DNA from: Planctomycetota bacterium
Lineage (GTDB): Bacteria; Planctomycetota; Planctomycetia; Planctomycetales; Planctomycetaceae
Length of the DNA stretch: 64,000 bases
Direction: 5' to 3'
Assembly (NCBI GenBank): GCA_016872645.1
Contig: VGZH01000009.1
Coordinates: 1 to 64,000 of the forward strand
A program made the position numbers and the translations under genes. Numbering within the stretch: the stretch's first letter is position 1; each line of letters begins with the position of its first letter. Positions 9,272-18,469 of the stretch are shown in pieces. The notes below the pieces were generated by a model. It was not told where the DNA came from, made no database searches, and was given only the letters and a program-made list of their open reading frames with translations.

Positions 9272-10114
9272 ATGTCGACCACCGCTGATATCGCCGAGTT
9301 GCGTCGCCGCGTCGCTGCGTCCCGGCATGCAGGCCAGCTTATCGGCTGCGTGCCAACGATGGGCGCGCTGCACGCCGGACACGTCAGTTTGATGCAACAA
9401 GCTCGTGCGGAATGTGACTTCGTCATTGCCACGCTGTTCGTGAATCCGACTCAGTTTGGGCCGAAGGAAGACCTGCAAAAATATCCTCGGCCGTTTGAGC
9501 TGGACTGCGACAAGTGCCGCGCGGCGGGAGTTGATCTGCTGTTTCATCCCGACGCTTTAACGATGTATCCGGCTGGGTTCGCGACATTTGTCGAGGTCGA
9601 CGAGCTGACTGCCTCTTGGGAGGGAGCTGTCCGGCCGACTCATTTTCGAGGTGTGACAACAGTCGTGGCGAAGCTGCTGAATTTGACTCAGCCGGACAAG
9701 GCGTACTTCGGTCAGAAGGATTTTCAGCAGCAAGCGATCATCCGTCGTATGTGCCGCGACCTCGACATGCCGACTCAGATCGTCACATGTCCCACGGTGC
9801 GTGACCCTGATGGATTGGCGCTAAGCAGTCGTAATGCCTACCTCAACCCCAGCGAACGAGCGTCGGGGCTGTCGCTGCATCGAGCGTTGTGCTTGGCTCG
9901 CGCGAAGGTGCGGGCAGGCGAGACAAACCTCGCGGCGATTCGTCTGGCCATGCGAGCGGAAATGGAACAGACTCCCGGCGTCGCCGCCGATTACGCGACG
10001 ATCGCCGATCCAGACTCATTGGTCGAATTGAACGAACCGCAATCGCGCATGGTCGCGCTGGTGGCAGCTCGCGTGGGACCGACTCGGTTGATCGACAACT
10101 TGTTGATTCCCTGA
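9272..10114 (+). CDS. panC: Pantothenate synthetase
   Basis: A 280-residue enzyme that joins pantoate and beta-alanine using ATP in coenzyme A synthesis. The HIGH-like nucleotide site is PTMGALHAGH, followed by FVNPTQFGPKEDLQKYPR, the pantoate segment YFGQKDFQQ and the KMSKS-like LALSSRN. All family blocks are in order and length is normal. The ATG at 9272 is chosen because it starts the conserved N-terminal helix; upstream codons overlap the divergent DUF1570 gene's leader. It is followed 18 bases later by lgt, so the two are probably cotranscribed. Confidence 0.96.
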   Translation: MSTTADIAELRRRVAASRHAGQLIGCVPTMGALHAGHVSLMQQARAECDFVIATLFVNPTQFGPKEDLQKYPRPFELDCDKCRAAGVDLLFHPDALTMYPAGFATFVEVDELTASWEGAVRPTHFRGVTTVVAKLLNLTQPDKAYFGQKDFQQQAIIRRMCRDLDMPTQIVTCPTVRDPDGLALSSRNAYLNPSERASGLSLHRALCLARAKVRAGETNLAAIRLAMRAEMEQTPGVAADYATIADPDSLVELNEPQSRMVALVAARVGPTRLIDNLLIP

Positions 10115-10132
10115 CCGCCAACGGAGTAGTTC

Positions 10133-11182
10133 ATGCGGCCGATTTTGTTCCGCATTCCGCTCAATGAATCGATCGACCTGGGACCACTCGGCAAACTGCC
10201 GGTGTTCGGTATCGGGTTGCTGCTCGGCGTGTGGCTGGCGGTCGGATTATTCTTTTGGTTTCGCGCACGTCGCGCCGGAGGCACTACGCCGTTGGCCGGC
10301 GACTTCGTGACCTTCGGTCTGGGCGGTGCCGCGATCGTGCTCGCACCGAGCATTGCCGCTCGATTCGGTCCGAATCCAGGAATTCCGATTTTTGGCTACG
10401 GGCTGATGATGTGCCTGGGCTTTGTCTCTGCAACTTTGTTGGCCGCGCGTCGAGCGACCAAGGTCGGCTTTCCTCCCGAGACGATTTGGGATCTGACGTT
10501 TTTGTTTCTGGTCTCCGGAGTCGGTGGAGCGAGACTGTTCTATTTAATCCAACATGGCGATCGAGTTTTTGCCAACTGCCGGTCCGCATTCGACTATTTG
10601 AAGGCCGCAGTCAATCTGCCGGACGGCGGCTTGGTGTTGTACGGTGGCTTGATTGCCGGAGCGGTTGTCTATTGGCGGTTCTGCCGCTCGCGAAAGTTGG
10701 AAGCCTGGAAACTCGGCGACCTGATCGTGCCGTCTGTGTTTTTGGGAATCGCGTTTGGGCGGCTCGGCTGTTTCTTTTACGGCTGTTGCTTCGGCGATCG
10801 ATGTGAACTGCCGTGGGCGGTTGAGTTTCCAGTAGACAGCGTGCCCTTTAAAGCTCAGTTGCAGCGTGGATTCTTGCCGGACGATGCGGCGGCCAGTCTG
10901 CCGATTCATCCGACTCAGCTTTACAGCGTCATCGACGGGTTGCTGCTGTGTTTGTTGACACTGGCGTACTACCCGATTCGAACACGCGATGGTTCCGTCG
11001 TCACGCTCGCGTTGCTGACTTATCCCGTGACGCGGTTTTTCATCGAGCGTCTGCGTGGGGACGAAATGGGGCAGTTCGGGACGTCGCTGACGATCGCGCA
11101 GTGGATCAGTTTGGCGATGTTCGCAGGAGGAATCGGGCTGGCCACGATGCGTCCACCGCTGCTGAGACGGTCGCCGGGTTGA
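10133..11182 (+). CDS. lgt: Prolipoprotein diacylglyceryl transferase
   Basis: A 349-residue polytopic membrane enzyme that moves diacylglyceryl from phosphatidylglycerol to the lipobox Cys of prolipoproteins, the first step of lipoprotein maturation. Recognisable blocks are GGLVLYGGLIAG, the Lgt signature GRLGCFFYGCCFG, HPTQLYSVIDG and a C-terminal RFFIERLRGDE. About seven hydrophobic segments are visible. It is longer than a typical ~280-residue Lgt because of a longer N-terminal part. It directly follows panC. Its substrates would include lipoproteins such as the one at 1404-1868. Confidence 0.95.
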   Translation: MRPILFRIPLNESIDLGPLGKLPVFGIGLLLGVWLAVGLFFWFRARRAGGTTPLAGDFVTFGLGGAAIVLAPSIAARFGPNPGIPIFGYGLMMCLGFVSATLLAARRATKVGFPPETIWDLTFLFLVSGVGGARLFYLIQHGDRVFANCRSAFDYLKAAVNLPDGGLVLYGGLIAGAVVYWRFCRSRKLEAWKLGDLIVPSVFLGIAFGRLGCFFYGCCFGDRCELPWAVEFPVDSVPFKAQLQRGFLPDDAAASLPIHPTQLYSVIDGLLLCLLTLAYYPIRTRDGSVVTLALLTYPVTRFFIERLRGDEMGQFGTSLTIAQWISLAMFAGGIGLATMRPPLLRRSPG

Positions 11183-11252
11183 TCGTCAGACGCGGAGTTG
11201 GCATCCTGCTCTGCGGAAATCCTCTATTCGCCAGTAGGACGCACGCCTCATC

Positions 11253-11846
11253 TTGGACGAACTTCGCGCCGAACGCAGTGACCAGGAATTGATCGCCGCC
11301 GCTCTGGCACGCGACACGTCGGCCTTTGGCGAGTTGGTCGCACGCTACCAGAACCGACTGTACGGCGCACTGGTCCACATGATCGGCTCGGCGGAAGACG
11401 CGAAAGACATCTCTCAAGAAGCCTTCGTGCTGGCGTTTCAAAAGCTGGCGACATTTCGCGGCGACTCCCAGTTCTACTCATGGTTATTCCGCATCGCGAT
11501 GAACGCCTCAGTCAACTTTCGCCGCAAGAATCGTTCGCTGGGTGCGTCGATCGAAGCCACGAAAGAACGAATCGGGATCGAACCCACGGATTCGCGCCGC
11601 GATACGCAACCCGATCAACCGATGGAGCAGTCCGAACGGCAGCACATCGTCCGCGAGGCTCTGTCACAAATGACCGAAGAGTTCCGTATCCCGCTGGTCA
11701 TGGCCGAGATGGAAGAAATGAAGTACGAGGAGATTGCCGACCTGCTGAAGTGTCCGATCGGCACGGTCCGCAGCCGCATCCACCGCGGCCGCGAGGAACT
11801 CCGCGAAAAACTGCGGCGGCTGCTGAAGGACGAAGAAGAGTTCTAG
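11253..11846 (+). CDS. RNA polymerase sigma factor, ECF (sigma-E/W) type
   Basis: A 197-residue sigma-70 family protein. Region 2 is visible in ELVARYQNRLYGALVHMIG and DISQEAFVLAFQKL, and region 4 in MKYEEIADLLKCPIGTVRSR. Length and layout fit RpoE/SigW-like alternative sigma factors. The only start that fits the conserved N-terminus is a TTG at 11253, since no ATG or GTG precedes region 2; this may limit expression. No anti-sigma gene follows: a repeat and then a gene on the opposite strand come next. Its regulon is unknown. Confidence 0.93.
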   Translation: MDELRAERSDQELIAAALARDTSAFGELVARYQNRLYGALVHMIGSAEDAKDISQEAFVLAFQKLATFRGDSQFYSWLFRIAMNASVNFRRKNRSLGASIEATKERIGIEPTDSRRDTQPDQPMEQSERQHIVREALSQMTEEFRIPLVMAEMEEMKYEEIADLLKCPIGTVRSRIHRGREELREKLRRLLKDEEEF

Positions 11847-11866
11847 AAGCATTCATTCAACCTTGC

Positions 11867-11926
11867 GCGACGCGCCAGCGAGTGGCCCGAACGCCGACGA
11901 AACGACCACTCGCTGGCACGTCGTGC
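11867..11926. repeat. Inverted repeat, CCAGCGAGTGG family
   Basis: Left arm 11867-11885 and right arm 11906-11926 pair almost fully (core GCCAGCGAGTGG against CCACTCGCTGGC). It lies just after the sigma factor gene. A relative occurs at 13240-13295. Confidence 0.8.
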
Positions 11927-11997
11927 TGGTTCTGAAACGGTCGGTCGGTCGAACGCCGACGACCATGCAGACGGAAGACCACGCGTTGTCGTCCAGT

Positions 11998-12996
11998 CTA
12001 CTTTCGTGTCGCGTCCAAATAGGACGCTCGCAACAGCAGTTGCATCTCAACAAACTGAATGCGCCGCAACAGCGAGATCTGCGTCCCCTCCCCCTCTCGC
12101 AGAGCCGATTCGCACCAATCGACGAAGGCGCACGCATTCCAAAACTTTGGAGTGCCGAGTTTTTCTCGCCAACGACGCGCGGACTGCGAGCCATCGGCCA
12201 CGATCAACTCATCGGCCCGGCGAGCGAGTTCGGGAAACATCGGGTGTTGACCGACTCGACGAAACCAGTATTTCGAATTGCCGTAGTCAGGCTCCTGGCG
12301 ATGCATGATCGCGTGCCAGTAATTGCCACAGCGATGACGACCTTGATCCTCGATCGACTGCGAGTGCCGATGACTTGTCTCCGCATCGCCATGCAACAAC
12401 CACAATCCGGCGAGCACCGCCGTGGCGTCGACCGGAGACACGACTGTGCCACACACGTCGCTCAGCCTGGCCAAGCGCAGTTCATTGAACAGCCACTCCA
12501 ACTCGCGGCGCGGCGGCGAAGACAACAAGTCCGGCAAGCCACGCTCATCGAGGTCCGCAGCCTGAGCCCTCGCTTGCGCGGAAGTCCACTCGAGAGGAAC
12601 CGTCCGCACTTCCAGTCCGGAATGGCTTTTGGCAAGTTTCATCAGCGACCATTGCGGAAATGAGCTCGCGATGCTGCTGGGCATTTGCTCGGCAAGTCGC
12701 GACGGATCAAAGCCGCGCGGAAACGATTGACAGCAGGCAGCCGGCGGACGAATCGCCAAGGATGCCAAGCGATTTGGCAGCGCCGTCCAAACTTCCGCGA
12801 ACAGCCGCGTGAACCAGTAGTCACCGAAAACAATGACGATCCCTGTCGAATCGTTCCGCTTGCGGAGGGTCTCATGGATGTCTTTCCGAGCGGAATCCGT
12901 CAACCGCGCTCCCGCCGGGACGGCCGCCAATGAACCGTCCAGGTCCACGCCTGCCCTGGGGACTTCTTCCTTGCCCGATGTCTGGTCCAACGGCAT
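11998..12996 (-). CDS. Conserved hypothetical protein, 332 aa
   Basis: Family not named. The ATG at 12996 has a GAGAGG site upstream. Residues 40 to about 190 contain TGIVIVFGDYWFTRLFAEVW and hydrophobic/Arg-rich stretches. The C-terminal third holds a well-ordered block, HAIMHRQEPDYGNSKYWF, then RRVGQHPMFPELA, which looks like a conserved functional site with His, Glu, Asp and Tyr. I believe similar blocks occur in other Planctomycete proteins, but I cannot assign a reaction. No signal peptide or membrane helix is evident. It lies between two repeats of one family. Confidence 0.7.
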   Translation of the reverse strand: MPLDQTSGKEEVPRAGVDLDGSLAAVPAGARLTDSARKDIHETLRKRNDSTGIVIVFGDYWFTRLFAEVWTALPNRLASLAIRPPAACCQSFPRGFDPSRLAEQMPSSIASSFPQWSLMKLAKSHSGLEVRTVPLEWTSAQARAQAADLDERGLPDLLSSPPRRELEWLFNELRLARLSDVCGTVVSPVDATAVLAGLWLLHGDAETSHRHSQSIEDQGRHRCGNYWHAIMHRQEPDYGNSKYWFRRVGQHPMFPELARRADELIVADGSQSARRWREKLGTPKFWNACAFVDWCESALREGEGTQISLLRRIQFVEMQLLLRASYLDATRK

Positions 12997-13145
12997 TTTT
13001 TGCCTCTCAGAAATGCTTATGAAAACTATTGGCCGATCCACCAAAAGTCGTGTTGACCGGTTTTTGGGTAAGTCATATTGTCCGCCCGCCTTGGACGGAA
13101 CGAACAAGAACGAAACGTCTGAGACAACACAATTCACAATCGCCT

Positions 13146-13200
13146 CCCGGAAGTAGCCAGAGTCCTTCGCCCCCCTGGGACCAGCTGCTTCCGGGATTTT
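13146..13200. repeat. Hairpin with T-run
   Basis: CCCGGAAG (13146-13153) pairs with CTTCCGGG (13188-13195), and a run of Ts follows on the plus strand. It looks like a plus-strand terminator, but no plus-strand gene precedes it, so its job is unclear. It lies upstream of the minus-strand gene at 11998-12996. Confidence 0.45.
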
Positions 13201-13239
13201 TCTTTGCAGGCCGACGCAACTGGCTTCGCTTTCGCTACC

Positions 13240-13295
13240 AGTACGACGCGTGAGCGAGTTGTCAATTGATCGATCACTCGCTGGCGCTTCGTGCT
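13240..13295. repeat. Inverted repeat abutting the glgC stop codon
   Basis: Arms 13240-13259 and 13276-13295 pair imperfectly and share GCCAGCGAGT-type sequence with the repeat at 11867-11926. The right arm overlaps the glgC stop codon, so the hairpin would form at the very 3' end of the glgC transcript. Confidence 0.7.
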
Positions 13296-14538
13296 AATCC
13301 AGATCGGCCAACTGGCTCGATCCATCCGATTTCGCGATGACGACCAATCCGGTCTCCGTGACTTGAAATCCTCGCTGGCGATCGTGCTCCAGGTCGTAGC
13401 CAATCTCCATCCCTTCGGGGACTTGCACTCCTTTGTCGAGGATCGCTCGACGAACGCGAGCGTGACGGCCGATGGTCACGTTGCTCAGAAGGATCGACTC
13501 GCGGACGTCGGCATAGCTGTTGATCCGCACGTTAGGGGAGAGAACCGAACGCTCGACACGTCCACCCGACACGATGCAGCCCTGGCTGATCAGACTGTCG
13601 AGAGCGAGTCCCGCTCGCGGCTGATTTTCGTACATGTCGGCAAAGACGAATTTCGGCGGCGGCAACGGAGCGTGGTACGTACGGATCGGCCACGAGGTGT
13701 CGTACAAATTGAACGGCGGCTGAACCGCGATCAGGTCCATGTTCGCCTCGAACAGCGCTTCCAGCGTGCCGACGTCACGCCAGTACTGTGCCTGATTCGT
13801 GTCCCGGTCACGGAATGGAAACGCTCGCACGCGACGCGTCTGCACGACGGAGGGGATAATGTTCTTGCCGAAATCGTGGGCGCTGTTCTGATTGGTTTCG
13901 TCGTTGCAAAGCTGCTCGAACAGAAACTTCGTGTTGAAGACGTAAATCCCCATCGACGCCAAGCAGCGACTCGGATCGCCGGGAATCGGGTTGGGAGCGG
14001 CTGGCTTCTCACGGAAGTTGACGATCCTGCGATCCGAATCGATCTGCATCACGCCGAACTGATTGCCTTCTTTGAGATCCACCGGCAAGCAGCCGATCGT
14101 CAGATCCGCTCCCGATTCGATGTGATCGCGGAGCATCTCGGAATAATCCATCTTGTAGATGTGATCGCCGGAAAGGATCAGCACGTACTTCGAGTGGGTC
14201 TTCTCGATCGAGTAAATGTTCTGATAAACCGCGTTGGCCGTTCCGGAATACCACTGCTCGCCGATCCGCTGCTGGGGCGGCAGGATGTCGATGAATTCAT
14301 CCAGTTCTCGACACAGAAACCGCCACGCCAAATTGATGTGCCGGTCGAGGCTGGCCGCCTTGTACTGGGTCAGCACCAGAATCCGTCGCAGCCCGCTGTT
14401 GACGCAGTTCGACAGCGTGAAATCAACGATGCGATAGCAGCCTCCAAAGGGAACCGCCGGCTTGGCGCGATCACGAGTCAGCGGCATCAGCCGCTCTCCC
14501 TTGCCTCCCGCCAGCAGTAACGTCACGACATCTCGCAT
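13294..14538 (-). CDS. glgC: Glucose-1-phosphate adenylyltransferase
   Basis: A 414-residue enzyme that makes ADP-glucose from glucose-1-phosphate and ATP, the committed step of glycogen synthesis. Signatures are LLLAGGKGERLMPLTRDRAK and PAVPFGGCYRIVDF at the N-terminus, then WYSGTANAVYQN, SGDHIYKMDY and, in the C-terminal left-handed beta-helix part, VERSVLSPNVRINSYADVRE. Length is normal. The ATG at 14538 is chosen because it sits right before the nucleotide-binding loop; an in-frame upstream start would add residues not seen in the family. It is divergent from trxB. Confidence 0.96.
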   Translation of the reverse strand: MRDVVTLLLAGGKGERLMPLTRDRAKPAVPFGGCYRIVDFTLSNCVNSGLRRILVLTQYKAASLDRHINLAWRFLCRELDEFIDILPPQQRIGEQWYSGTANAVYQNIYSIEKTHSKYVLILSGDHIYKMDYSEMLRDHIESGADLTIGCLPVDLKEGNQFGVMQIDSDRRIVNFREKPAAPNPIPGDPSRCLASMGIYVFNTKFLFEQLCNDETNQNSAHDFGKNIIPSVVQTRRVRAFPFRDRDTNQAQYWRDVGTLEALFEANMDLIAVQPPFNLYDTSWPIRTYHAPLPPPKFVFADMYENQPRAGLALDSLISQGCIVSGGRVERSVLSPNVRINSYADVRESILLSNVTIGRHARVRRAILDKGVQVPEGMEIGYDLEHDRQRGFQVTETGLVVIAKSDGSSQLADLD

Positions 14539-14668
14539 CCGTAGCCCTTTTCCCGTGAGTGGCTCCAAGCGTTGCACGAGAATTATGGAGACTTCGTCCG
14601 CCGGAGCAATTCACTCACGGCTCGTTTGCCGACACCCGCGCCGTTCGCCTATTGTTCGCGCTGCGTAG

Positions 14669-14742
14669 GCCAGTCTTTCCAGGCTGACCTGAGCGCTTAC
14701 CAAAACGTCGATTGCGCAGCCCTTCAGCCTGGAAAGGCTGAC
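14669..14742. repeat. Inverted repeat between glgC and trxB
   Basis: Arms 14669-14686 and 14725-14742 (core CTTTCCAGGCTG against CAGCCTGGAAAG) pair with two mismatches. It fills most of the intergenic space upstream of trxB. A degenerate relative of its core (CAGGCTGGCTGGGAACTCAGCCTG) can be seen near 19445-19468. Confidence 0.75.
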
Positions 14743-14758
14743 CCACGAGGAGTCTCCA

Positions 14759-15820
14759 GTGTCTGATCATCTCGAACATGTCGTCATCATCGGATCCGGC
14801 CCCGCCGGCTGGGCCGCTGCGATTTATGCCGCACGAGCCAGTCTCAACCCGCTCTGTATCGAAGGGGCGATGACGGAAGAGAACCGCATCAAGGGAACGT
14901 TGCCGAAAGGCCAGCTCGCGCTGACTAGCGAAGTCGAAAACTATCCCGGCTTCCCGGCCGGCAACTTGAACGAGTACCTCAAGACGGCGATCAGCGACGA
15001 CCGCAAAATGATGCTCAACCCGGATGCCTCGCACGGCATCGACGGCCCGGACCTTGTCGAATTGATGCGGCAGCAAGCCACCAACTTCGGCACGCGAGTC
15101 ATCACCGACGACGTCGTCAACATCGATTGCCGCCAGCATCCGTTCGTGTTGCAGACGCTCGAAGGCCAAACGATCCGAGCGTTGTCCGTCATCATCGCCA
15201 CTGGTGCACGAGCCAATTACCTCGGCCTGGAAAGTGAAGACCGCTTCAAGAATCGCGGTGTCTCGGCCTGTGCCGTCTGCGATGGAGCGTTGCCGCGATT
15301 TCGCAACAAGCCGCTGGTTGTCGTCGGCGGCGGAGACAGCGCGATGGAAGAGGCCAGCTACCTCTCGAAGTTCGCCTCGAAGATTTTCCTTGTCCATCGC
15401 CGTGATGCCTTTCGAGCCAGCAAGATCATGGGGGAGCGAGTCCTCAAGAATCCGAAGATCGAAGTGAAATGGAACTCGACCGTCACCGAAGTCCTCGGCG
15501 ACGATAAGGCCGGCGTCACCGGAGTCCGCCTGCAAAGCACGGTCGATTCGTCGCAGACCGAGCAACTCGATTGCTCCGGCTACTTCTGTGCGATCGGTCA
15601 CACGCCAAATACCGACTTCTTAAAAGGCCAACTCAAACTGACCGACAAAAAATACATCGTCTGGACGACTCCGCAGCGCACCTACTCCAGCGTCGAAGGA
15701 GTCTTCGCGGCCGGTGACGTGGCTGACGATTATTACCGCCAAGCCATCACCGCCGCCGGTTCCGGCTGCCAAGCCGCTCTTGACGCCGAACGCTGGCTCG
15801 CCGCCAAGGGGTTTGAGTGA
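14759..15820 (+). CDS. trxB: Thioredoxin reductase
   Basis: A 353-residue NADPH-dependent flavoprotein that reduces thioredoxin. Visible are the FAD loop [18 protein letters not shown], the redox pair in [10 protein letters not shown] (CxxC), the NADPH loop [17 protein letters not shown] and the C-terminal FAD segment [16 protein letters not shown]. The start is GTG at 14759, supported by GAGGAG eight bases upstream. It is slightly longer than the usual ~315 residues. The neighbouring thioredoxin-fold proteins at 19560 and 22528 lack a CxxC, so they are not obvious substrates. Confidence 0.96.
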   Translation: MSDHLEHVVIIGSGPAGWAAAIYAARASLNPLCIEGAMTEENRIKGTLPKGQLALTSEVENYPGFPAGNLNEYLKTAISDDRKMMLNPDASHGIDGPDLVELMRQQATNFGTRVITDDVVNIDCRQHPFVLQTLEGQTIRALSVIIATGARANYLGLESEDRFKNRGVSACAVCDGALPRFRNKPLVVVGGGDSAMEEASYLSKFASKIFLVHRRDAFRASKIMGERVLKNPKIEVKWNSTVTEVLGDDKAGVTGVRLQSTVDSSQTEQLDCSGYFCAIGHTPNTDFLKGQLKLTDKKYIVWTTPQRTYSSVEGVFAAGDVADDYYRQAITAAGSGCQAALDAERWLAAKGFE

Positions 15821-15826
15821 GGCTGT

Positions 15827-15867
15827 CAGTGGTCCGTAGTCCGTGGTTGCCACTTCACGGACCACTG
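15827..15867. repeat. Inverted repeat after trxB
   Basis: CAGTGGTCCGT (15827-15837) and ACGGACCACTG (15857-15867) are exact complements with a 19-base spacer. It lies between trxB and the M24 peptidase gene and could act as a weak terminator, although no T-run is present. Confidence 0.7.
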
Positions 15868-15896
15868 ATCACTCATCACTGCCAAAGGACATTGGG

Positions 15897-17051
15897 ATGC
15901 TCACGAAAGAAGGCTGCCTGACTCGTTGCGCTCGACTGTGGAACGTCGTGCCCAAAGACGTCGAATGGCTGCTGATCGCCGATCCCCGGCACGTCAAATA
16001 TCTCGCGAACTTTTGGATTCCGCCATTCAGCTTCTCCGGCGGCGAGCGGGCGTTGCTGCTGCTCGAACGAGATGGCAAAGCGACACTGCTCGGCGACAAT
16101 TTTTCGTTGAAGTCGGGAGTCGGTGAGGCGTTCGTTGACGAAGAGGTGATCGAAAAGTGGTACGACCATCAGCACTCAGTGGCAAATCGCGATCACGTTT
16201 TGTTCCGCGCCTTGCTGCAAGTCGCCGGCAAGCTGCGTGGACGCAAGGGGGCCATCGAATCGGAATGGCTGCCAGTCGGAGCACGAGACGCGCTCGGAGT
16301 CGGTGACGCCGAGTTGGTTCCCGCCGCAGTTGGTTCTTTGATCCGAAACCTGCGTCGTCAAAAAGAACCGGACGAGATCGCGCTGATGGAACAGTGCATG
16401 CGGGCCACGGAAGCCGGCCAAGCGTGGGCTCGCGAAAATGTTCGCGCCGGGATGACCGAGTTGGACGTCTTTCGCGGCGTGCAATCGACCGCTCTCCAAG
16501 CGGCTGGCCGGGCCGGTTTGATCTACGGTGACTTTCGAGTCACCAGCGGCGCGTCCCCGAAAGCCGGTGGATTGCCAACTCAGCATGTCCTGCAAAACGG
16601 CGAGCTGTTCATCCTCGATTACTCGGTCGTGCTCGAAGGCTATCGCAGTGATTTTACGAACGTGATCGCGGTCGGCACTCCGTCGCTGGAGCAACGCGAA
16701 GTCTTCGCGGTCTGTCAGCGAGCGATGGCCGCTGCCGAAAAAACTTTGAGGGCGAGTGCTCGCGCGGCCGACGTGTATGCCGCCGCGAGCGCTCAATACA
16801 AGCCGTCGTCGTTTGTCGCGAAGGGCTATGACCACCTGACGCATCATGCCGGCCACGGCATTGGTCTCGCACACCCCGAACCGCCGATCCTCGTCCCGCA
16901 ATCGGACGATGTGTTAGTGGCCGGGGACGTCGTGACGCTCGAACCGGGCCTGTACGTGGACGGCGTTGGCGGAGTTCGCATCGAACACAATTACCTCATC
17001 ACCGAAACCGGCTACCGCCGACTCAGCCACCACACGATCGCGTTGGACTAA
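15897..17051 (+). CDS. M24 family metallopeptidase (Xaa-Pro aminopeptidase-like)
   Basis: A 384-residue pita-bread-fold peptidase likely to cleave Xaa-Pro bonds in peptides in the cytoplasm. The N-terminal creatinase-like domain (about 1-150) includes [14 protein letters not shown]. The catalytic domain carries the metal ligands in order: [16 protein letters not shown] (two Asp), [15 protein letters not shown] (His), [12 protein letters not shown] (Glu) and RIEHNYLIT (Glu). All five are present, so it should be active. The ATG at 15897 has AAAGGA upstream. Substrate preference between aminopeptidase P and prolidase cannot be read. Confidence 0.9.
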   Translation: MLTKEGCLTRCARLWNVVPKDVEWLLIADPRHVKYLANFWIPPFSFSGGERALLLLERDGKATLLGDNFSLKSGVGEAFVDEEVIEKWYDHQHSVANRDHVLFRALLQVAGKLRGRKGAIESEWLPVGARDALGVGDAELVPAAVGSLIRNLRRQKEPDEIALMEQCMRATEAGQAWARENVRAGMTELDVFRGVQSTALQAAGRAGLIYGDFRVTSGASPKAGGLPTQHVLQNGELFILDYSVVLEGYRSDFTNVIAVGTPSLEQREVFAVCQRAMAAAEKTLRASARAADVYAAASAQYKPSSFVAKGYDHLTHHAGHGIGLAHPEPPILVPQSDDVLVAGDVVTLEPGLYVDGVGGVRIEHNYLITETGYRRLSHHTIALD

Positions 17052-17127
17052 TTGGAAGTGCGGTGTGTCAGCACCGCCGTGAATTTTTGGAGCAACGGAA
17101 AGCGGCGATGCCCTGCCGCACTCCAAA
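17052..17127. repeat. Inverted repeat, GTGCGG/CCGCAC family
   Basis: Arms 17052-17063 and 17116-17127 (TTGGAAGTGCGG against CCGCACTCCAAA) pair with one mismatch. They flank an inner GCGGCGAT. The same pair of elements, GCGGCGAT and CGCACTCC, recurs at 41516-41540. It lies between the peptidase gene and serS. Confidence 0.7.
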
Positions 17128-17136
17128 GGGGAAAAC

Positions 17137-18414
17137 ATGCTCGACCTGCAATTTGTCTGTGACAATCTTGAAGCCGTCGAAACGAACTGCCGCAATCGTG
17201 GAGTGGTTGTTGATCTCAGCCAGCTCACTTCGCTGAGGGAACTGCGCAGCAAGTTGATCGTCGAAGGAGACAACCTGCGGCGTGAGCAGAAAGAAGTCTC
17301 AGCTCAGATTCCGACGACGAAGGATGCAGAAGCCAAGCAAAAGCTGATTGCCAAGGGCAAAGAACTCCGCGAAGCGATCACGGCGAACGAGAAGCAAGTC
17401 GCCGATGTTGAACCGCAGCTTCGCGAGGTGATGAGCGGCATCCCGAACATGACGCATCCGGATGCTCCGACAGGCGGGGAAGCAGACAGCAAGTGCCTGC
17501 GGATCGTTGGTGAGATCAAAAAGTATGACTTCAAGCCGCTCGATCACGTCGCGCTGGCCGAGAAACACGACCTCATCGACCTGGAGGCCGGAGCACGAGT
17601 CACCGGGCACGGCTTTTACTTCTTGAAGAACGAGGCGGTACTGCTCGAACTGGCGTTGATTCAGTACGCAGTCGAAAAGTTGCGAGCGGCCGGGTTCACT
17701 CTGCACACGACGCCGGACCTCGCGCGGCATGAGGTGCTTGAAGGAACCGGCTACATGCCGCGTGGGCCGGAGACACAGATTTATTCCGTGAACAACAGCG
17801 ACCTCGCGCTTGTCGCGACGGCCGAGATCACGCTCGGCGGCATGTTGAAGGATCAGATTCTCGACGTCGAAAAGCTGCCGCTGAAGGTCGCCGGCATCTC
17901 GCACTGCTTTCGGACCGAGGCCGGCGCTCACGGCAAGGCGACGAAAGGGATCTATCGCGTGCATCAATTCACGAAGGTCGAGATGTTCGGCTTCACCGCA
18001 CCGGATGTCGCCGAATCCGACAAGTTTCACCAACTCATCCTGAGTATTGAGGAAGGCATCTTCCAAGGCTTGGGGATTCCGTACCGAGTGCTCGACATCG
18101 CCAGCGGCGACCTGGGCGGACCGGCGTATCGCAAGTTCGACCTCGAAGCCTGGATGCCCGGCCGCGGCGCAGCGGGCGAGTGGGGCGAAATCACCTCCGC
18201 CTCCAACTGCACCGACTTCCAATCCCGCCGCCTCGGCATCCGCTGCAAGCTGCCCGATCGCAAAGGCACCTTCTTCGTCCACACCCTCAACGGCACCGCC
18301 GTCGCGATCACGCGAGCCATGATCGCCCTGCTGGAAAATCACCAGCAAGCGGATGGCAGCATCGTCATCCCGGAAGTGTTGCGGAAATGGATGGGGATTG
18401 AGCGGATTGGATGA
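17137..18414 (+). CDS. serS: Seryl-tRNA synthetase
   Basis: A 425-residue class II aminoacyl-tRNA synthetase that charges tRNA-Ser. The N-terminal coiled-coil arm (about 1-110) is rich in Lys/Glu, for example KQKLIAKGKELREAITANEK. The catalytic core has PRGPETQIYSV, LVATAEITLGG, FRTEAGAHGKATKGIYRVHQ (motif 2), and motif 3 in NGTAVAITRAMIALLENHQ. Length is normal. The ATG at 17137 has AAAGGGG upstream. It stands alone between repeat sequences. Confidence 0.97.
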   Translation: MLDLQFVCDNLEAVETNCRNRGVVVDLSQLTSLRELRSKLIVEGDNLRREQKEVSAQIPTTKDAEAKQKLIAKGKELREAITANEKQVADVEPQLREVMSGIPNMTHPDAPTGGEADSKCLRIVGEIKKYDFKPLDHVALAEKHDLIDLEAGARVTGHGFYFLKNEAVLLELALIQYAVEKLRAAGFTLHTTPDLARHEVLEGTGYMPRGPETQIYSVNNSDLALVATAEITLGGMLKDQILDVEKLPLKVAGISHCFRTEAGAHGKATKGIYRVHQFTKVEMFGFTAPDVAESDKFHQLILSIEEGIFQGLGIPYRVLDIASGDLGGPAYRKFDLEAWMPGRGAAGEWGEITSASNCTDFQSRRLGIRCKLPDRKGTFFVHTLNGTAVAITRAMIALLENHQQADGSIVIPEVLRKWMGIERIG

Positions 18415-18469
18415 TCGGCCAATGTGGCTTGGGCGGCATGTCGCGGCTTGAATTGGCGAACGACGTGGA

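Noticed and set aside
13201-13295. Possible tRNA-like cloverleaf between genes
   Set aside because: Only one stem is supported; no T-loop GTTCGA-type sequence with CCA-end geometry was found. No tRNA was found in any other gap.
16176-16901. Long minus-strand frame inside the M24 peptidase gene, and similar long antisense frames in serS, glgC and recG
   Set aside because: They are antisense to genes with complete catalytic motifs and read as Arg/Ser/Asp-rich sequence, as expected in GC-rich DNA.
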